Source of the DNA: Spirochaetaceae bacterium
GTDB taxonomy: Bacteria > Spirochaetota > Spirochaetia > SZUA-6 > DRHE01
Length of the DNA: 64,000 nucleotides
Reading direction: 5' to 3'
NCBI GenBank assembly: GCA_020353535.1
Contig: CP070696.1
Coordinates: 995,681 to 1,059,680 of the forward strand
The notes beneath the pieces were generated by a model, which saw nothing but the letters and a program-made list of their open reading frames with translations, made no database searches and had not been told where the DNA came from. Both the position numbers and the translations under genes were made by a program. Positions 25,557 to 35,071 of this stretch are shown in pieces (position 1 is the first letter of the stretch; each line of letters opens with the position of its first letter).

Positions 25557-26804
25557 ATGTCTGCGAAGCGGCTGTTGATCACTGCACTGCTCCTCTTTCT
25601 GCTCACCGCGACCTCTCATGGACAGGAAACGGAGGAAACCCGTCGCTTGATGGTTTTCTATGAAATACTTCCAGGAACAGGTTTGAGCGAGCGGGAAACC
25701 GTGTTGATATACGAAACCTTGCTGATCGAGCTTTCAGATGCCAGCGAACGCATGGCGGTGAAGGAGTACACCGGGCAATCCATCCCAACCTCTGACGAAG
25801 AAAAAAACAGAGCAGCGGAACAGCTGGAAGCTGATTCCTGGCTCCATGTCCGGATATCGGGCAACACCGATCTTGTGACCATGCATATTCGTGCTCTGGA
25901 TATGCTTTCGGGCCGGGTCGTGATCGAGGAGACCATTGAAAAGGAACTGCTGCGTGGGATAAGAGATCTGCAGCGGCAGTTCTGGCAGGAGCTATCGACC
26001 TCGCTCGCCGACTATTTCGCCAGTGCGATTTCAAGGGACATGAATCGGGGTACCTTGGTGTTCGAAGGGATTCCCGGAACCCGGATTCTTGGCAGTGCCT
26101 GGAAACGGACCAAAGTCGATCCTCAAGGCCAAGTCAGCATCCCGGTCCCGCTGCCGGCCACCGTTCCGTTCCGCGCGACCAAACCGGGATTTTTTCCCAT
26201 AGAGGGACAGGTCTACATGGACCAGATGGAGAAACTCGTGGTCTTGGAGCAGCAACGGGGCGCAAGGGCGGCATTTGATGTCTACCTCAACAATATGAGC
26301 TACCCCGGTGTGAATTTCACCTATTTCTTCGTTCCCGATTCCATTTTTGGTCGAGCCGGAATTCTGACCTATCTCGTCGGCTTGGTACTCGACGACAGAG
26401 ACGGGGAGTCAGAAAGCATATTCACGGGCCATTCCCTGAACAACATCACCATGTCTTTGGGATTTTTCCTGAACGATGCCGACCGATATTTTCGGCCGTA
26501 CTTCGCTCTGGGTGCGACCTGGCGATTCGTCACCGCAGAAGGGTACTGGGGTCTGGAGCCGATAGCCCCCTTCGCCGCCCGACCAATACTTGGCTTTGAG
26601 TATGCCCGCAATCAAAAGATCAAGCTATTTGCCGAGTATGCTCCCTACTTTTATTGGGCACCGAAAAGAAATCTATTCGAGCTCACCCTTCCACTCGACC
26701 GGGACCTTGCCTTTCTCTTCATTCCGAAGCAAGACGATCTGGTTGAGTGGGCCTGGGTGTGGGAGATCGTGGTTTTCAATGTGGGAGTGAGGATTCGCAT
26801 ATGA
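25557..26804 (+). CDS. Exported TolB-N/PEGA-like protein with barrel-like C-terminus (copy B)
   Basis: A 415-residue exported protein with the same plan as the first gene of this operon. A signal peptide (RLLITALLLFLLTATSHGQ) leads to a TolB-N/FlgO-like region (about 28-155, LLIELSDASERMAVKEYTG). A PEGA-like segment (about 160-225, GTLVFEGIPGTRILGSAW, FRATKPGFFPIEGQV) and an aromatic beta-rich C-terminal half ending GVRIRI follow. The ATG follows the previous stop codon with no spacer, and the stop overlaps the next gene by ATGA. Function unknown; an outer-membrane or periplasmic structural role is likely. Confidence 0.75.
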   Translation: MSAKRLLITALLLFLLTATSHGQETEETRRLMVFYEILPGTGLSERETVLIYETLLIELSDASERMAVKEYTGQSIPTSDEEKNRAAEQLEADSWLHVRISGNTDLVTMHIRALDMLSGRVVIEETIEKELLRGIRDLQRQFWQELSTSLADYFASAISRDMNRGTLVFEGIPGTRILGSAWKRTKVDPQGQVSIPVPLPATVPFRATKPGFFPIEGQVYMDQMEKLVVLEQQRGARAAFDVYLNNMSYPGVNFTYFFVPDSIFGRAGILTYLVGLVLDDRDGESESIFTGHSLNNITMSLGFFLNDADRYFRPYFALGATWRFVTAEGYWGLEPIAPFAARPILGFEYARNQKIKLFAEYAPYFYWAPKRNLFELTLPLDRDLAFLFIPKQDDLVEWAWVWEIVVFNVGVRIRI

Positions 26805-27898
26805 AAAAGCTGGGCGTTGTATTTCTGACATTTATCGTTCTCAGTTCATGTTATATTCCACCGTTTCGGGAAGAACTATCTCTCGCTCTGCCGGTTACCA
26901 AAAAGATGGAGGGTGCCGTCGTCGTCGGCCCGTTGGATCGCCGTCCCTGGGATTTTCAGGGACGCGAGATCGTGTTCTACCCGTCTAAAGACGCCTTGAG
27001 AATTCAGACCAATGAGTTCATCCGGGGCTTCATCGTGGCTACGGACGACCGTTCAGCCCGATTGATGTTCGTCGATCACGGCCTCACCGTGGATGATGAT
27101 TATTACATCGGCTCCGACAACACCTTTCCGCTGGAGAATCCCGATGACAAAGCATTTGTCTTCCGTGCTGTTACCTTAAAAGATGACAACGATAATGATA
27201 GTACGGAGTTCCTGGGAATTATCGCATTCAACAACGTAATCAAAATGCGGGAATATCTAATTTTTGACCAATCTTTGAGCGTGATCACCGGGATCGACTT
27301 GAATGTCGGAGTTCTGATGCTCGGTGCCGGTTTCTTTCCGGATAGTGCACCGACAGCAGATAGGTTCTACTCCATAAGCATCGACGCGGCTGGACTCTAT
27401 ATAGAGGAGGAATATGACGCCGATAGTGGTCTTCCTTCTGGCTGGAATCGAAGCCCTTCTGCCCTGCCGGGACTTCCGGAAGACATGACCAACTGCTTCT
27501 ACTCCCTGCTTCCCGCTCCTATTTCTCCAACAAATCGCGCCTATCTCAGCGTGTACGACGGGGCTCGCCGGCAATATCGAAATTTTTCGTGGGATGATGG
27601 TTTGCAGCTGCAAATACTCGCGGATATGGATCGGCGAATCGACCTGGTTCTCTCAAACGATTGGTTGTTCAGCAAAGACGGAAACAAGGGATACGTCTAC
27701 AACGGAGACGGCGAATTGCTCAACAGCTTTGTCATGGGCGGTCTGACTCTTGTGTATGAGATGTACGACGGTGTCAGAAATCGTGTGGTGTTTACCATAC
27801 CCGTGTGGGCGCCCGTTTCTACGGGGGACAGAAACTGGGAAGATAAACTGTACTTTCTGATTTATTGGATTCCTATCGAGCAGCTGGCGGATCTTTAG
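26801..27898 (+). CDS. Putative lipoprotein of the envelope module (second)
   Basis: A 365-residue lipoprotein of unknown function. The signal (LGVVFLTFIVLSSC) ends in a lipobox Cys at about residue 17. Acidic DDN-rich loops (TLKDDNDNDSTEF, YDADSGLPSGW) separate beta-prone segments, and the C-terminal part (DWLFSKDGNKGYVYNGDGELL) looks like propeller blades. The plan parallels the lipoprotein encoded by the second gene of the operon. The ATG at 26801 overlaps the previous stop and is preferred over a frame extension to 26747 inside the previous gene. It is the last gene; a convergent coiled-coil gene ends 33 bases beyond. Confidence 0.72.
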   Translation: MKKLGVVFLTFIVLSSCYIPPFREELSLALPVTKKMEGAVVVGPLDRRPWDFQGREIVFYPSKDALRIQTNEFIRGFIVATDDRSARLMFVDHGLTVDDDYYIGSDNTFPLENPDDKAFVFRAVTLKDDNDNDSTEFLGIIAFNNVIKMREYLIFDQSLSVITGIDLNVGVLMLGAGFFPDSAPTADRFYSISIDAAGLYIEEEYDADSGLPSGWNRSPSALPGLPEDMTNCFYSLLPAPISPTNRAYLSVYDGARRQYRNFSWDDGLQLQILADMDRRIDLVLSNDWLFSKDGNKGYVYNGDGELLNSFVMGGLTLVYEMYDGVRNRVVFTIPVWAPVSTGDRNWEDKLYFLIYWIPIEQLADL

Positions 27899-27931
27899 GT
27901 ATAATCCCTTTTGGCCACACAGGCCTATTCC

Positions 27932-30451
27932 CTACTCCCGCACCAGGACGCGCAGATCGTCGATCAGGTCGACCATTTCCGGGACATCCCGGTAACGGGT
28001 CTTCTCAGCCTCCAGAAACAGGTCGCGGGATTCGGCACGGTCCCGAACCGAAAGCTCAAAGAGGATATCGCTCAAGTCTTCAGCGGCACTCGCCCTGCCG
28101 GCCTTCTCGAAGGCTTCGTCGTAGCGTTTGATACGCTCCCACAATCCGGGGAAGCTGTCTTCGCTAGCGCTGAGGAAGGCGTTTAGATAGAGTTTACTTT
28201 GAACCAGTGCATCCCCTCCCCGGGCATTCAGCAGGGCATCCTCCTGCTGGGCGTATTCCCGGTAGTTGTCCACCAGCTTGTTGTAGCGCCGCTCCACGTT
28301 TTCCAGGCGGGTGATCTTCCTCCTGACCTCTTCTTCCACGTTTTCCAGGGCGGCGGCCTGCTCGGCCTGCATCTGTTCGATCTTCGAATCTTTTGAGCCT
28401 AGCTGGCCGTTCAGGGAGGTGATCTGGTTTTTCAGAGAGGCGATCTCCTCTTCAAGTGCCTGCTTTTCCTTCTGCAATGTCTCGGTCAGGGCTACTTTTG
28501 ATTCCAGTTCTTCAGTCAGGTTGTTTACTCGATCTTCCAGCTCGCTTGCCGCGACTCCCGATTCGGACCGCGCTCTTGCGACCTCTTCTTTCAAGGCGGC
28601 GATTTCCCTGTTTTTCTCCTCGATGCTCTGTTCAAGAGCGGTGGAGTCGCCGCTTTGAGCGTCCAAACGCGCTCGCAGATCCCGGATCTCCCCGTTCTTC
28701 TCCTCCAATTGGCTCTCCAGACCGGCAATATCGCTACGCAGAGCGGCCACGGCTTCACCATCTGTGGTCGGGGCACCACGAGCTTGCGCTTCCTGCTCAA
28801 GCGCCTGCACGGATTTACGGATCCCCTCAGCCGCGGAAGCCACCTGGGTGCTGTTTGGATACCTGCCGATCAGTTCGATATAGCCGAGTATGGCGTTGTT
28901 GTACTCCTCCTGATTGTACAGGGTCTCCGCTGCAGCCAGGGGCCCGGCGGCGTTGGAGCTGTCCTGTCTGCGCAGCTGGGTGATTCCCAGCTCGTAGCCG
29001 GAGCGGCGAACCTGGCTGACCATCTTCTCCACGGTGGCGGCGTCTTCGGGAAGATAGGCCAGGGCTTTCGTGTAGTTATCCAGGGTTGCGGTATAATCCC
29101 CCCGACCGAAGGCGGCTTCCGCCCGTTGAAGGAAATCCCGCAGAGTCTGACGGCGTACCTGCTCCGACTCGTCCCCTTTTGCCAGAAAGTAGGCGTGAGC
29201 CTTGTTGATCTCAGGTAGCAAATTGAGGGCTTCCCGGTAATTCGCCTCCGCACCGGCGATATCCCCCCGCCTGAATTGGGCGTCCCCCTCGATCACCCGG
29301 TTCTTCATGGTGTTTAGCAGGTCCGCCGAGGCGATCAGGGAGGTGGCGTCTACTTCGGTTTTCTGCATCTCCCCCTTCACCAGGCTGCTGATCGAGTCGA
29401 CCACGAACAACTCGATCTCGCGGCGCTGCAGCATGTTGGGCAGGGTAGCCACCGAAGGATCATCCATGTACTCTTTGATCGCTTCCAGATCCTCGAGGGC
29501 TCTATCGTAGTCGCCTCCCTGGAGGTCCTTCTTCACCTGGCTGTAAAAACCGCTGAGCTGTTCCGCGGCCAGGGTCTGCTTCTCCTGCTGCGCGGCCAGC
29601 TTGTTCAGCTCGGCCTTGGCCTCGAGGGTGGCTTGTTCCAGCTGCTTGGCCTGGGCGTCAAGTTGAGTGCGTAGCTCAACCTCCCGCGCCTCAGCCTCCT
29701 CGAGAACCTGCTGGCGATCCGCCTCGGCGAGTGCCAGATTCTGCTGATATTCTTGCTGCAGCGTTCTGAGGCTCTCCTCCTGCCGCTGCCGATCCGCCTC
29801 GGCTTCCCGTTTGAAGGTTTCCATTTCCGTCTGCACCAGAGCTGATTTTTCCGATTCCAGATCCTGCAATCGGGTGGTGATATCCGCTTCGGAGACCCCC
29901 TGCTGGCGCAGTCTCTCTCGTTCAAAGACCAGTTCGGCGTCCAGGGCACTGCGAAGCTCAGCCTCACGGGCGGCGACCTTGGCGTCCATATCCGACTGGA
30001 GCTCCTGCCTTTGTCTGTCGATGTCCTGCAGCAAGGTTTGGATTTGGTTGATTTCCCGGTTCTTGGCCTGCAGAGCGGCCTCTGACTCTTTTTTCAGCTC
30101 TTCGATCAGCCTGCCCTCCGCCGACGCAATGGCGCCGCCCTCCTCCATCAGGACGGTTTCGCCCCTCTGAAACAGGTAGTAAAGGGTGAATCCACCGCCG
30201 GCCAGGAGCACTACAAAGGAAATATTGACCAAAAGGGGAAAGAGGAAACCCTTCTTCACGGCTTTCGGTGCCATGGTTTCCGGGGTCACGGAGATCCGGC
30301 TCTCCTCGGAGACCCTTTCAATCTCGTGAAGGATTTCTTGTTGGTCCTCCTTGGAGATCCCCGAGCTCTCGTCTAGGACGAATTCCTCGTCGTCGAGTCC
30401 TTCTTGGGTGTGGTTACGAATTTCAAGAGCTCGCTGAAACAACCCACTCAC
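27932..30451 (-). CDS. Large coiled-coil/TPR membrane protein
   Basis: An 839-residue protein with no recognised named family. A short acidic cytoplasmic head (1-65) is followed by one TM segment (about 69-94). A long Glu/Gln/Arg heptad coiled coil covers about 105-310, TPR-like helical repeats about 310-580 (for example GDIAGAEANYREALNLLPE and GDYTATLDNYTKALAYLPE), a second coiled coil 590-735 and a charged helical tail. The topology suggests a periplasm-exposed scaffold. It lies just downstream of an adenylate cyclase and an HD-GYP regulator on the same strand, so it may be part of that signalling unit (inference). Confidence 0.8.
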   Translation of the reverse strand: MSGLFQRALEIRNHTQEGLDDEEFVLDESSGISKEDQQEILHEIERVSEESRISVTPETMAPKAVKKGFLFPLLVNISFVVLLAGGGFTLYYLFQRGETVLMEEGGAIASAEGRLIEELKKESEAALQAKNREINQIQTLLQDIDRQRQELQSDMDAKVAAREAELRSALDAELVFERERLRQQGVSEADITTRLQDLESEKSALVQTEMETFKREAEADRQRQEESLRTLQQEYQQNLALAEADRQQVLEEAEAREVELRTQLDAQAKQLEQATLEAKAELNKLAAQQEKQTLAAEQLSGFYSQVKKDLQGGDYDRALEDLEAIKEYMDDPSVATLPNMLQRREIELFVVDSISSLVKGEMQKTEVDATSLIASADLLNTMKNRVIEGDAQFRRGDIAGAEANYREALNLLPEINKAHAYFLAKGDESEQVRRQTLRDFLQRAEAAFGRGDYTATLDNYTKALAYLPEDAATVEKMVSQVRRSGYELGITQLRRQDSSNAAGPLAAAETLYNQEEYNNAILGYIELIGRYPNSTQVASAAEGIRKSVQALEQEAQARGAPTTDGEAVAALRSDIAGLESQLEEKNGEIRDLRARLDAQSGDSTALEQSIEEKNREIAALKEEVARARSESGVAASELEDRVNNLTEELESKVALTETLQKEKQALEEEIASLKNQITSLNGQLGSKDSKIEQMQAEQAAALENVEEEVRRKITRLENVERRYNKLVDNYREYAQQEDALLNARGGDALVQSKLYLNAFLSASEDSFPGLWERIKRYDEAFEKAGRASAAEDLSDILFELSVRDRAESRDLFLEAEKTRYRDVPEMVDLIDDLRVLVRE

Positions 30452-30500
30452 GATATGGTATCCCGGTTCTATAATCGACTCAGGGTGTTTAAATCTACAC

Positions 30501-32159
30501 CTACTTTTCCGTCATGATCTCCACGCCGTTCCAGTCTGCCGGAGGCGGAGTTGCCTGGAACTGACGACAGCGGTCTATCATCAACTGAGAAGCGTAATCT
30601 TCGGAAAAGATCTTACGGACATCCTGGAAATAGTGGATAGCCTGGTCGAAATCCTTCTTGTAGTAATGGTCCATTGCAGTATTGTGAAGCGTCCAAGCCT
30701 TGTCTTCCTCTTCACTCAGCGTTTTTTTTGCCGAGTAGATCTTGACACCTTTGGCCCTGCCCTTTACAGCAACGGTGTCGATCAACCTACAGCGCACCTG
30801 CTCGTGGACTTTCTGGTGCAGGCTTTCGGATATAAGCAGTGGTTGCTTGTACTTCTTTGTCAATCCCTCCATGCGGGAGGCCAGGTTCACCATATCCCCG
30901 ATGATGGTATAATCCATCTTCTTGTCCGTACCGATGTTACCGACCGTGACCACCCCGTAGTTGATGCCCACCCCTATGCGGAATTCCGGTTTGCCCAGCT
31001 CACGTTGATGAGCGTTGAAATCCCCCAATGCCTCAGTCATCTCGATGCCGGCCAGCACCGAGTTCAGAGCGTCATCTTGATGGCGGGCCGGAGCCCCAAA
31101 GAAGGCCATGATGGCGTCCCCAATGTACTTGTCTATGGTACCGCCTCGAGCCGCGATAATGTCCACCATGACGGTGAAGTAGCGGTTCAGGGAGCTCACC
31201 AGATCATCGGGCATCATCTGCTCGGAGATGCTGGTAAAGCTGCGGATGTCTGAAAAGAGGATGGAGATCACCCGGTTCTCTCCGACCAGCATCTTCTCCG
31301 GATTCGCGAAAAACTGGTCGATGACATCCGCGGGCACGAACTTCTGGAACATAGTGCGGATCTTGTGCTCTTTTTTCTGGGCTACCGCCGCTCCCAATGC
31401 GTAGCGCTTTATCTGTTTGTAGGCCCTCTCCAACGCACCCACCATGATGTTGAAGGTGTGGGCCAGTTTGCCCGTCTCGTCGTTGTACTCCACCGCCACC
31501 CGGCTGGTCATGTCATTCGTGGAGATTATATTCTCCATGGCCTGCACGATCCGGGTCAGCGGATTGGTCAGGTAGCCGGCAAAGACCAGGACCATGATCA
31601 CTCCCAGAATGATCGCCGCCACCAGAATGATGCCGGTGCGCTGGGTGATCTGGTTGACCTGGCTGTAGAAGGTATCCCGTTCCTCAGACACCAGGATGTA
31701 CCAGTCGAAGGGCTCGAGGTAGAAACCCTTGGCTACCCGCTCCTTTCCGGCTATCCGAGGAGTGATCAGATCCCCGGTTCGGGATTCTACGATCCGCTGC
31801 AGCTCCGCGCGTTCGTTCTCTTCCAGGGCCAGATCTCCGGTCTGCATGGCCAGGTTCAACTCACCGTCCAGTGCAAAGATGACCTCGGTATCACTGCGGA
31901 CGATACTGTTGGCGTAGCTCTCGATGGCAGCTTGGGTGGCTGCCACCATTGACGGACGTTCCGTCATGTTATTCTCCACCAGCAGAAGCCACTGGCTCTC
32001 TGCGTATTTCTGGAACTCCGCCGCCTTGAAGCCCAAAAACTCCGTTGCGATCCCTGTAATCGCATTCGTGGCGGAGAAGAAGGAAGAGACCCCCGTCAGA
32101 AGTAGAGTGGTGATGATCAGCGGGAGGACGATCAGGACGATTTTTAAGCGGATGCTCAT
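30501..32159 (-). CDS. Membrane-bound class III adenylate cyclase
   Basis: A 552-residue sensor cyclase that would make cAMP from ATP. It has an N-terminal TM segment (IVLIVLPLIITTLLLTGVSS), an extracytoplasmic sensor of about 170 residues (Cache-like), a second TM segment (TGIILVAAIILGVIMVLVFAG), a HAMP linker, and a class III catalytic domain. Catalytic residues are visible: metal Asp in LFSDIRSFT and in YIGDAIMAFFG. The Lys-Asp pair in KKMDYTIIGDMVNLASR suits adenine selection. The C-terminal 70 residues form a helical tail. An HD-GYP regulator lies upstream on the same strand. Confidence 0.92.
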   Translation of the reverse strand: MSIRLKIVLIVLPLIITTLLLTGVSSFFSATNAITGIATEFLGFKAAEFQKYAESQWLLLVENNMTERPSMVAATQAAIESYANSIVRSDTEVIFALDGELNLAMQTGDLALEENERAELQRIVESRTGDLITPRIAGKERVAKGFYLEPFDWYILVSEERDTFYSQVNQITQRTGIILVAAIILGVIMVLVFAGYLTNPLTRIVQAMENIISTNDMTSRVAVEYNDETGKLAHTFNIMVGALERAYKQIKRYALGAAVAQKKEHKIRTMFQKFVPADVIDQFFANPEKMLVGENRVISILFSDIRSFTSISEQMMPDDLVSSLNRYFTVMVDIIAARGGTIDKYIGDAIMAFFGAPARHQDDALNSVLAGIEMTEALGDFNAHQRELGKPEFRIGVGINYGVVTVGNIGTDKKMDYTIIGDMVNLASRMEGLTKKYKQPLLISESLHQKVHEQVRCRLIDTVAVKGRAKGVKIYSAKKTLSEEEDKAWTLHNTAMDHYYKKDFDQAIHYFQDVRKIFSEDYASQLMIDRCRQFQATPPPADWNGVEIMTEK

Positions 32160-32228
32160 GACACTACATATATCGGTAGATTTTTATAATTCCTCACCGA
32201 GAAAAGGTTTAAATGGTAACAGGAACCC

Positions 32229-33269
32229 CTATTTCCCCACCTCCATATTCCATTCGGCGGGAGGAATGGAGAAGAATACATCCACGATCTGCGGATCGAA
32301 TTGTTTGCCCGCTAGTCTTTTCAATTCGTTTCCGACGTCCTCGATGGGCTGGGCATCGCGATAGGGACGATCACTGGTCATGGCGTCGATGGTATCGGCA
32401 ACTGCAAACAGCCTGGCCGAAAGGGGGATGTCCTCCCCGGAGAGACCTTGCGGATAACCGCTGCCGTCGTAGGATTCGTGATGACTGAACACCACCTCCG
32501 CAGCACCTTTGAGGAAGGGAATTTCCCTCAGCATCCGAAAACCGAGCACCGGATGAGTGCGGATAATCTCCCGCTCCTCTTCCGTAAGTTTGCCCGGCTT
32601 CATTAAAATGGCATCGGGTACGCCGATCTTTCCGATATCGTGGAGAAACGCCCCCCACTCGATGTCCTTCAGGCGATTGCTCTCATTGACGCCCAACTTC
32701 CGGGCAAGCTTTAGAACAAACGAAGCAACCCGCAGGCAGTGATGCTCGGTCTCCGAATCCCGAAGGTCGAGGGCCGCTCCCAGAGCTTTTATCGTTTCAT
32801 CGTAAACCGATTCGATTTTGCCAAGGGCTTCCTGCAGCGCCGAGGTACGTTCCTGCACCTGACTTTCCAGGTTCTGCTGATAGGTCCTGTTTTCCAGAAT
32901 CAGCCTGCGTCGCTCCAGGGCTCGATCGATGCAGGAGAGCACTGCATTCAGGCTGAAAGGTTTGGTGATGTAATCGAAGGCTCCCTTCTTGATGCTCTCC
33001 AGCGCTGTATCCACCTGATTCACGCCGCTGATCATGACCACGGCAGTATCCGGGCTTCTTCTGCCGATTTCCTCGAGCAGCTGTATCCCGTCCATGCCGG
33101 GCATCTGTACGTCTAGAAGAGCCAGGTGAATGGAGCGTTTTTCAAACTCGGAGAGAGCCTGAGTGCCGTTCTCCGCCGGAACGACCGCGAATCGCGTGTG
33201 CAATGCCTGCTGAAGAATATCCCGTATTGCCTTCTCGTCGTCGACGATCAATACCGTTGCTTGATCCAT
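32229..33269 (-). CDS. Response regulator with HD-GYP phosphodiesterase domain
   Basis: A 346-residue regulator that would degrade cyclic di-GMP (or a related dinucleotide). The receiver domain (1-125) has phospho-acceptor Asp53 (LLDVQMPGMDG) and TKPFSLNAVL. A coiled linker follows. The HD-GYP domain (about 155-346) contains FLHDIGKIGVPD, the HPVLG stretch, HHESYDGSGYPQGL with the GYP triad, and VADTIDAMTSDRPYR. All the metal-ligand positions I can judge are kept. No kinase is adjacent; the nearest signalling gene is the cyclase downstream. Confidence 0.95.
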   Translation of the reverse strand: MDQATVLIVDDEKAIRDILQQALHTRFAVVPAENGTQALSEFEKRSIHLALLDVQMPGMDGIQLLEEIGRRSPDTAVVMISGVNQVDTALESIKKGAFDYITKPFSLNAVLSCIDRALERRRLILENRTYQQNLESQVQERTSALQEALGKIESVYDETIKALGAALDLRDSETEHHCLRVASFVLKLARKLGVNESNRLKDIEWGAFLHDIGKIGVPDAILMKPGKLTEEEREIIRTHPVLGFRMLREIPFLKGAAEVVFSHHESYDGSGYPQGLSGEDIPLSARLFAVADTIDAMTSDRPYRDAQPIEDVGNELKRLAGKQFDPQIVDVFFSIPPAEWNMEVGK

Positions 33270-33405
33270 GTTGTCGTTTGGCTGTTCCCCTCTCCCCCGG
33301 ATTTCCCATCAACTAGTTTATCAGGTCGACCTCGAAGTGACAAGATTTTATCATGCCCACCCAGCCCCGGTCTCAGCTAACGCCTGGCAACATAATTTTT
33401 TTTTC

Positions 33406-33434
33406 TTGATAAATATGAGTAAATTAGTTAGGAT
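33406..33434 (+). promoter_or_regulatory. Possible promoter of the FecR-domain gene
   Basis: TTGATA (33406-33411) and TAGGAT (33429-33434) are separated by 17 bases and point toward the FecR-domain gene, giving a leader of about 60 bases. The sequence lies in the 232-base divergent gap with the HD-GYP regulator. Confidence 0.4.
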
Positions 33435-33501
33435 TAATACAGCATTAAAAATTGTGCTGGCATCTCGATCAAAGCGAAACGAATTAAAAAAGAGGAAACC
33501 A

Positions 33502-34176
33502 ATGAAACTAAGATCAGGACCCATAATTCAGGTGGCCCTGTTCCTGCTTCTGATCGCCGCCGCGCGGGTCAGAGCCGTCGACGGGGATGTGGTGTACACC
33601 TTCGGGCAGGTGCTCGTGCACCGGAGCTCCGAGGTTCTGCCGGCGGAAATAGGTATGCCGGTGGGTGAAGGGGATGTGATCGAGACCGCCCGGGACGGCG
33701 TGGCGGTGATCAGCCTTGTCGACGGTGCTGAGATCAAACTGCGGGAGAACACAACCCTGTCCCTGGACAGCCTCGGCAGAAACGTCGCCGTCCACCTGTC
33801 GTCGGGCAGCGTGTTTTCACGAGTCAACAGACAGCTGATCAGCGGTTTTTCCGTGCAAACGGAGACGGCGGTGATGGGCGTGCGGGGAACAGAGTTCTTC
33901 GTTGCCTATGGGCGGAAAATCGACCGTTACCGGGATGTGTGGATCTGCGTGAACACAGGCAGCGTGGAAGTGGCAGTTCTCGAAACCCGGGACACCCTTA
34001 TCGTCGAAGCTGGAAAGGGGATCAACATCCTGGGGGGCACCAACCTGACAACCCCCCAACGCTACCCGTGGACCCGCAAGCTGAATTGGAACATGGACCC
34101 CGCATCCGGGGCCATCGAAGACCGGACCGACCTGGAGCAGGCCTACAGCGATCTGCTGGATCAGGACTACGATTGA
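33502..34176 (+). CDS. Exported FecR-domain protein
   Basis: A 224-residue exported protein. A signal peptide (IIQVALFLLLIAAARVRA) precedes a FecR domain (about 26-175) with the family's stretches VGEGDVIETARDGVAVISL, GAEIKLRENTTLSL, SGSVFSRVNR and VQTETAVMGVRGTEFFVAY. FecR domains occur in envelope proteins that sense or bind at the periplasmic face; no anti-sigma region or sigma factor is nearby here. The start at 33502 follows AGAGGAAACC. It is in a tight pair with the outer-membrane-like gene 13 bases downstream. Confidence 0.88.
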   Translation: MKLRSGPIIQVALFLLLIAAARVRAVDGDVVYTFGQVLVHRSSEVLPAEIGMPVGEGDVIETARDGVAVISLVDGAEIKLRENTTLSLDSLGRNVAVHLSSGSVFSRVNRQLISGFSVQTETAVMGVRGTEFFVAYGRKIDRYRDVWICVNTGSVEVAVLETRDTLIVEAGKGINILGGTNLTTPQRYPWTRKLNWNMDPASGAIEDRTDLEQAYSDLLDQDYD

Positions 34177-34189
34177 GGAGGAGTGAATT

Positions 34190-34957
34190 ATGAATACCCG
34201 TGGATTGCTGATCCCTGCGATACTTGCCCTGGTTGTGACTGTTGGTGTTGTAGCCGATCATATTCCGGCCACGCCGAGTGGAGTGGTCGAGTTCGAAGGC
34301 CGGACCTCACTGCTGCTGGATTTTGGGCGCTTCGATCCCCTCGTAGAGCTGGAGGGCCGCCTGGAAGATGCGAATACAGAGTTCCGCTACCGTTCCCTTA
34401 CCGCCGGTGCATACCTGAGGCTGCACAAGAACCTCAAGGCAGGCGCTTTTTACCGCATCCAGCAGGGAGCCCGCCATGATGATGACTGGATCGAGCCTAC
34501 ACTCGACATATGGGAATGGGTGGACAGCCGCAGCAGAACCGAGCAGGTTTTGATCCTAGACGCCAGTCCCCGCTTCCAGTTGGAGTTTCTCCCGGGCAGG
34601 AACTGGGTGTTCGCTGTGAAGAACCGCTACCAGTACAACACCTACAACGACCAACACTCCCTCATGGTGCGACCGGGACTGACCTACTTCCTCCTGCGGA
34701 ACCGGGATCCCCTGTTCAATTTCTCCTTCAATTACGGACTGTACATCCCGCTGAACTTCGGGGAGACCTTATTCTACGAGCACGAACCGTATCTGTCCGT
34801 GCTGTATCACCTGAACCGCAACGTCAAGCTCGAGCTAACCGGCGCGTACAAGACCGTCATCTGGAGCTCCTCCGCGGATTCCCCGCCCGACACCTATGCG
34901 GTTTCGTATCGCGCCTTTGTCGTGGGCTTCGGAGTCTTGTTCCCGGTTTCGTTTTAA
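34190..34957 (+). CDS. Outer-membrane beta-barrel-like protein
   Basis: A 255-residue exported protein of unknown function. A signal peptide (GLLIPAILALVVTVGVVA) is followed by alternating short aromatic beta strands (FRYRSLTAGAYLRL, WVFAVKNRYQYNTYN, FNFSFNYGLYIPLNFG). The sequence ends in GFGVLFPVSF with a terminal Phe, the usual signal for barrel assembly. It has a GAGGAG site and follows the FecR-domain gene by 13 bases, so the two probably work together at the envelope. The 114 bases after it, up to the convergent dehydratase gene, show no clear terminator. Confidence 0.75.
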   Translation: MNTRGLLIPAILALVVTVGVVADHIPATPSGVVEFEGRTSLLLDFGRFDPLVELEGRLEDANTEFRYRSLTAGAYLRLHKNLKAGAFYRIQQGARHDDDWIEPTLDIWEWVDSRSRTEQVLILDASPRFQLEFLPGRNWVFAVKNRYQYNTYNDQHSLMVRPGLTYFLLRNRDPLFNFSFNYGLYIPLNFGETLFYEHEPYLSVLYHLNRNVKLELTGAYKTVIWSSSADSPPDTYAVSYRAFVVGFGVLFPVSF

Positions 34958-35071
34958 ACCTGGTAGCTCCGGCATTCGAGCACGGCGCCGCAGCCCAAGC
35001 CGGGCGCCGGCCCGACCGCGTGCCGGATAACCCGGTGAACGTGGCCCCGGATCCCACACCGAATCCGAGGT

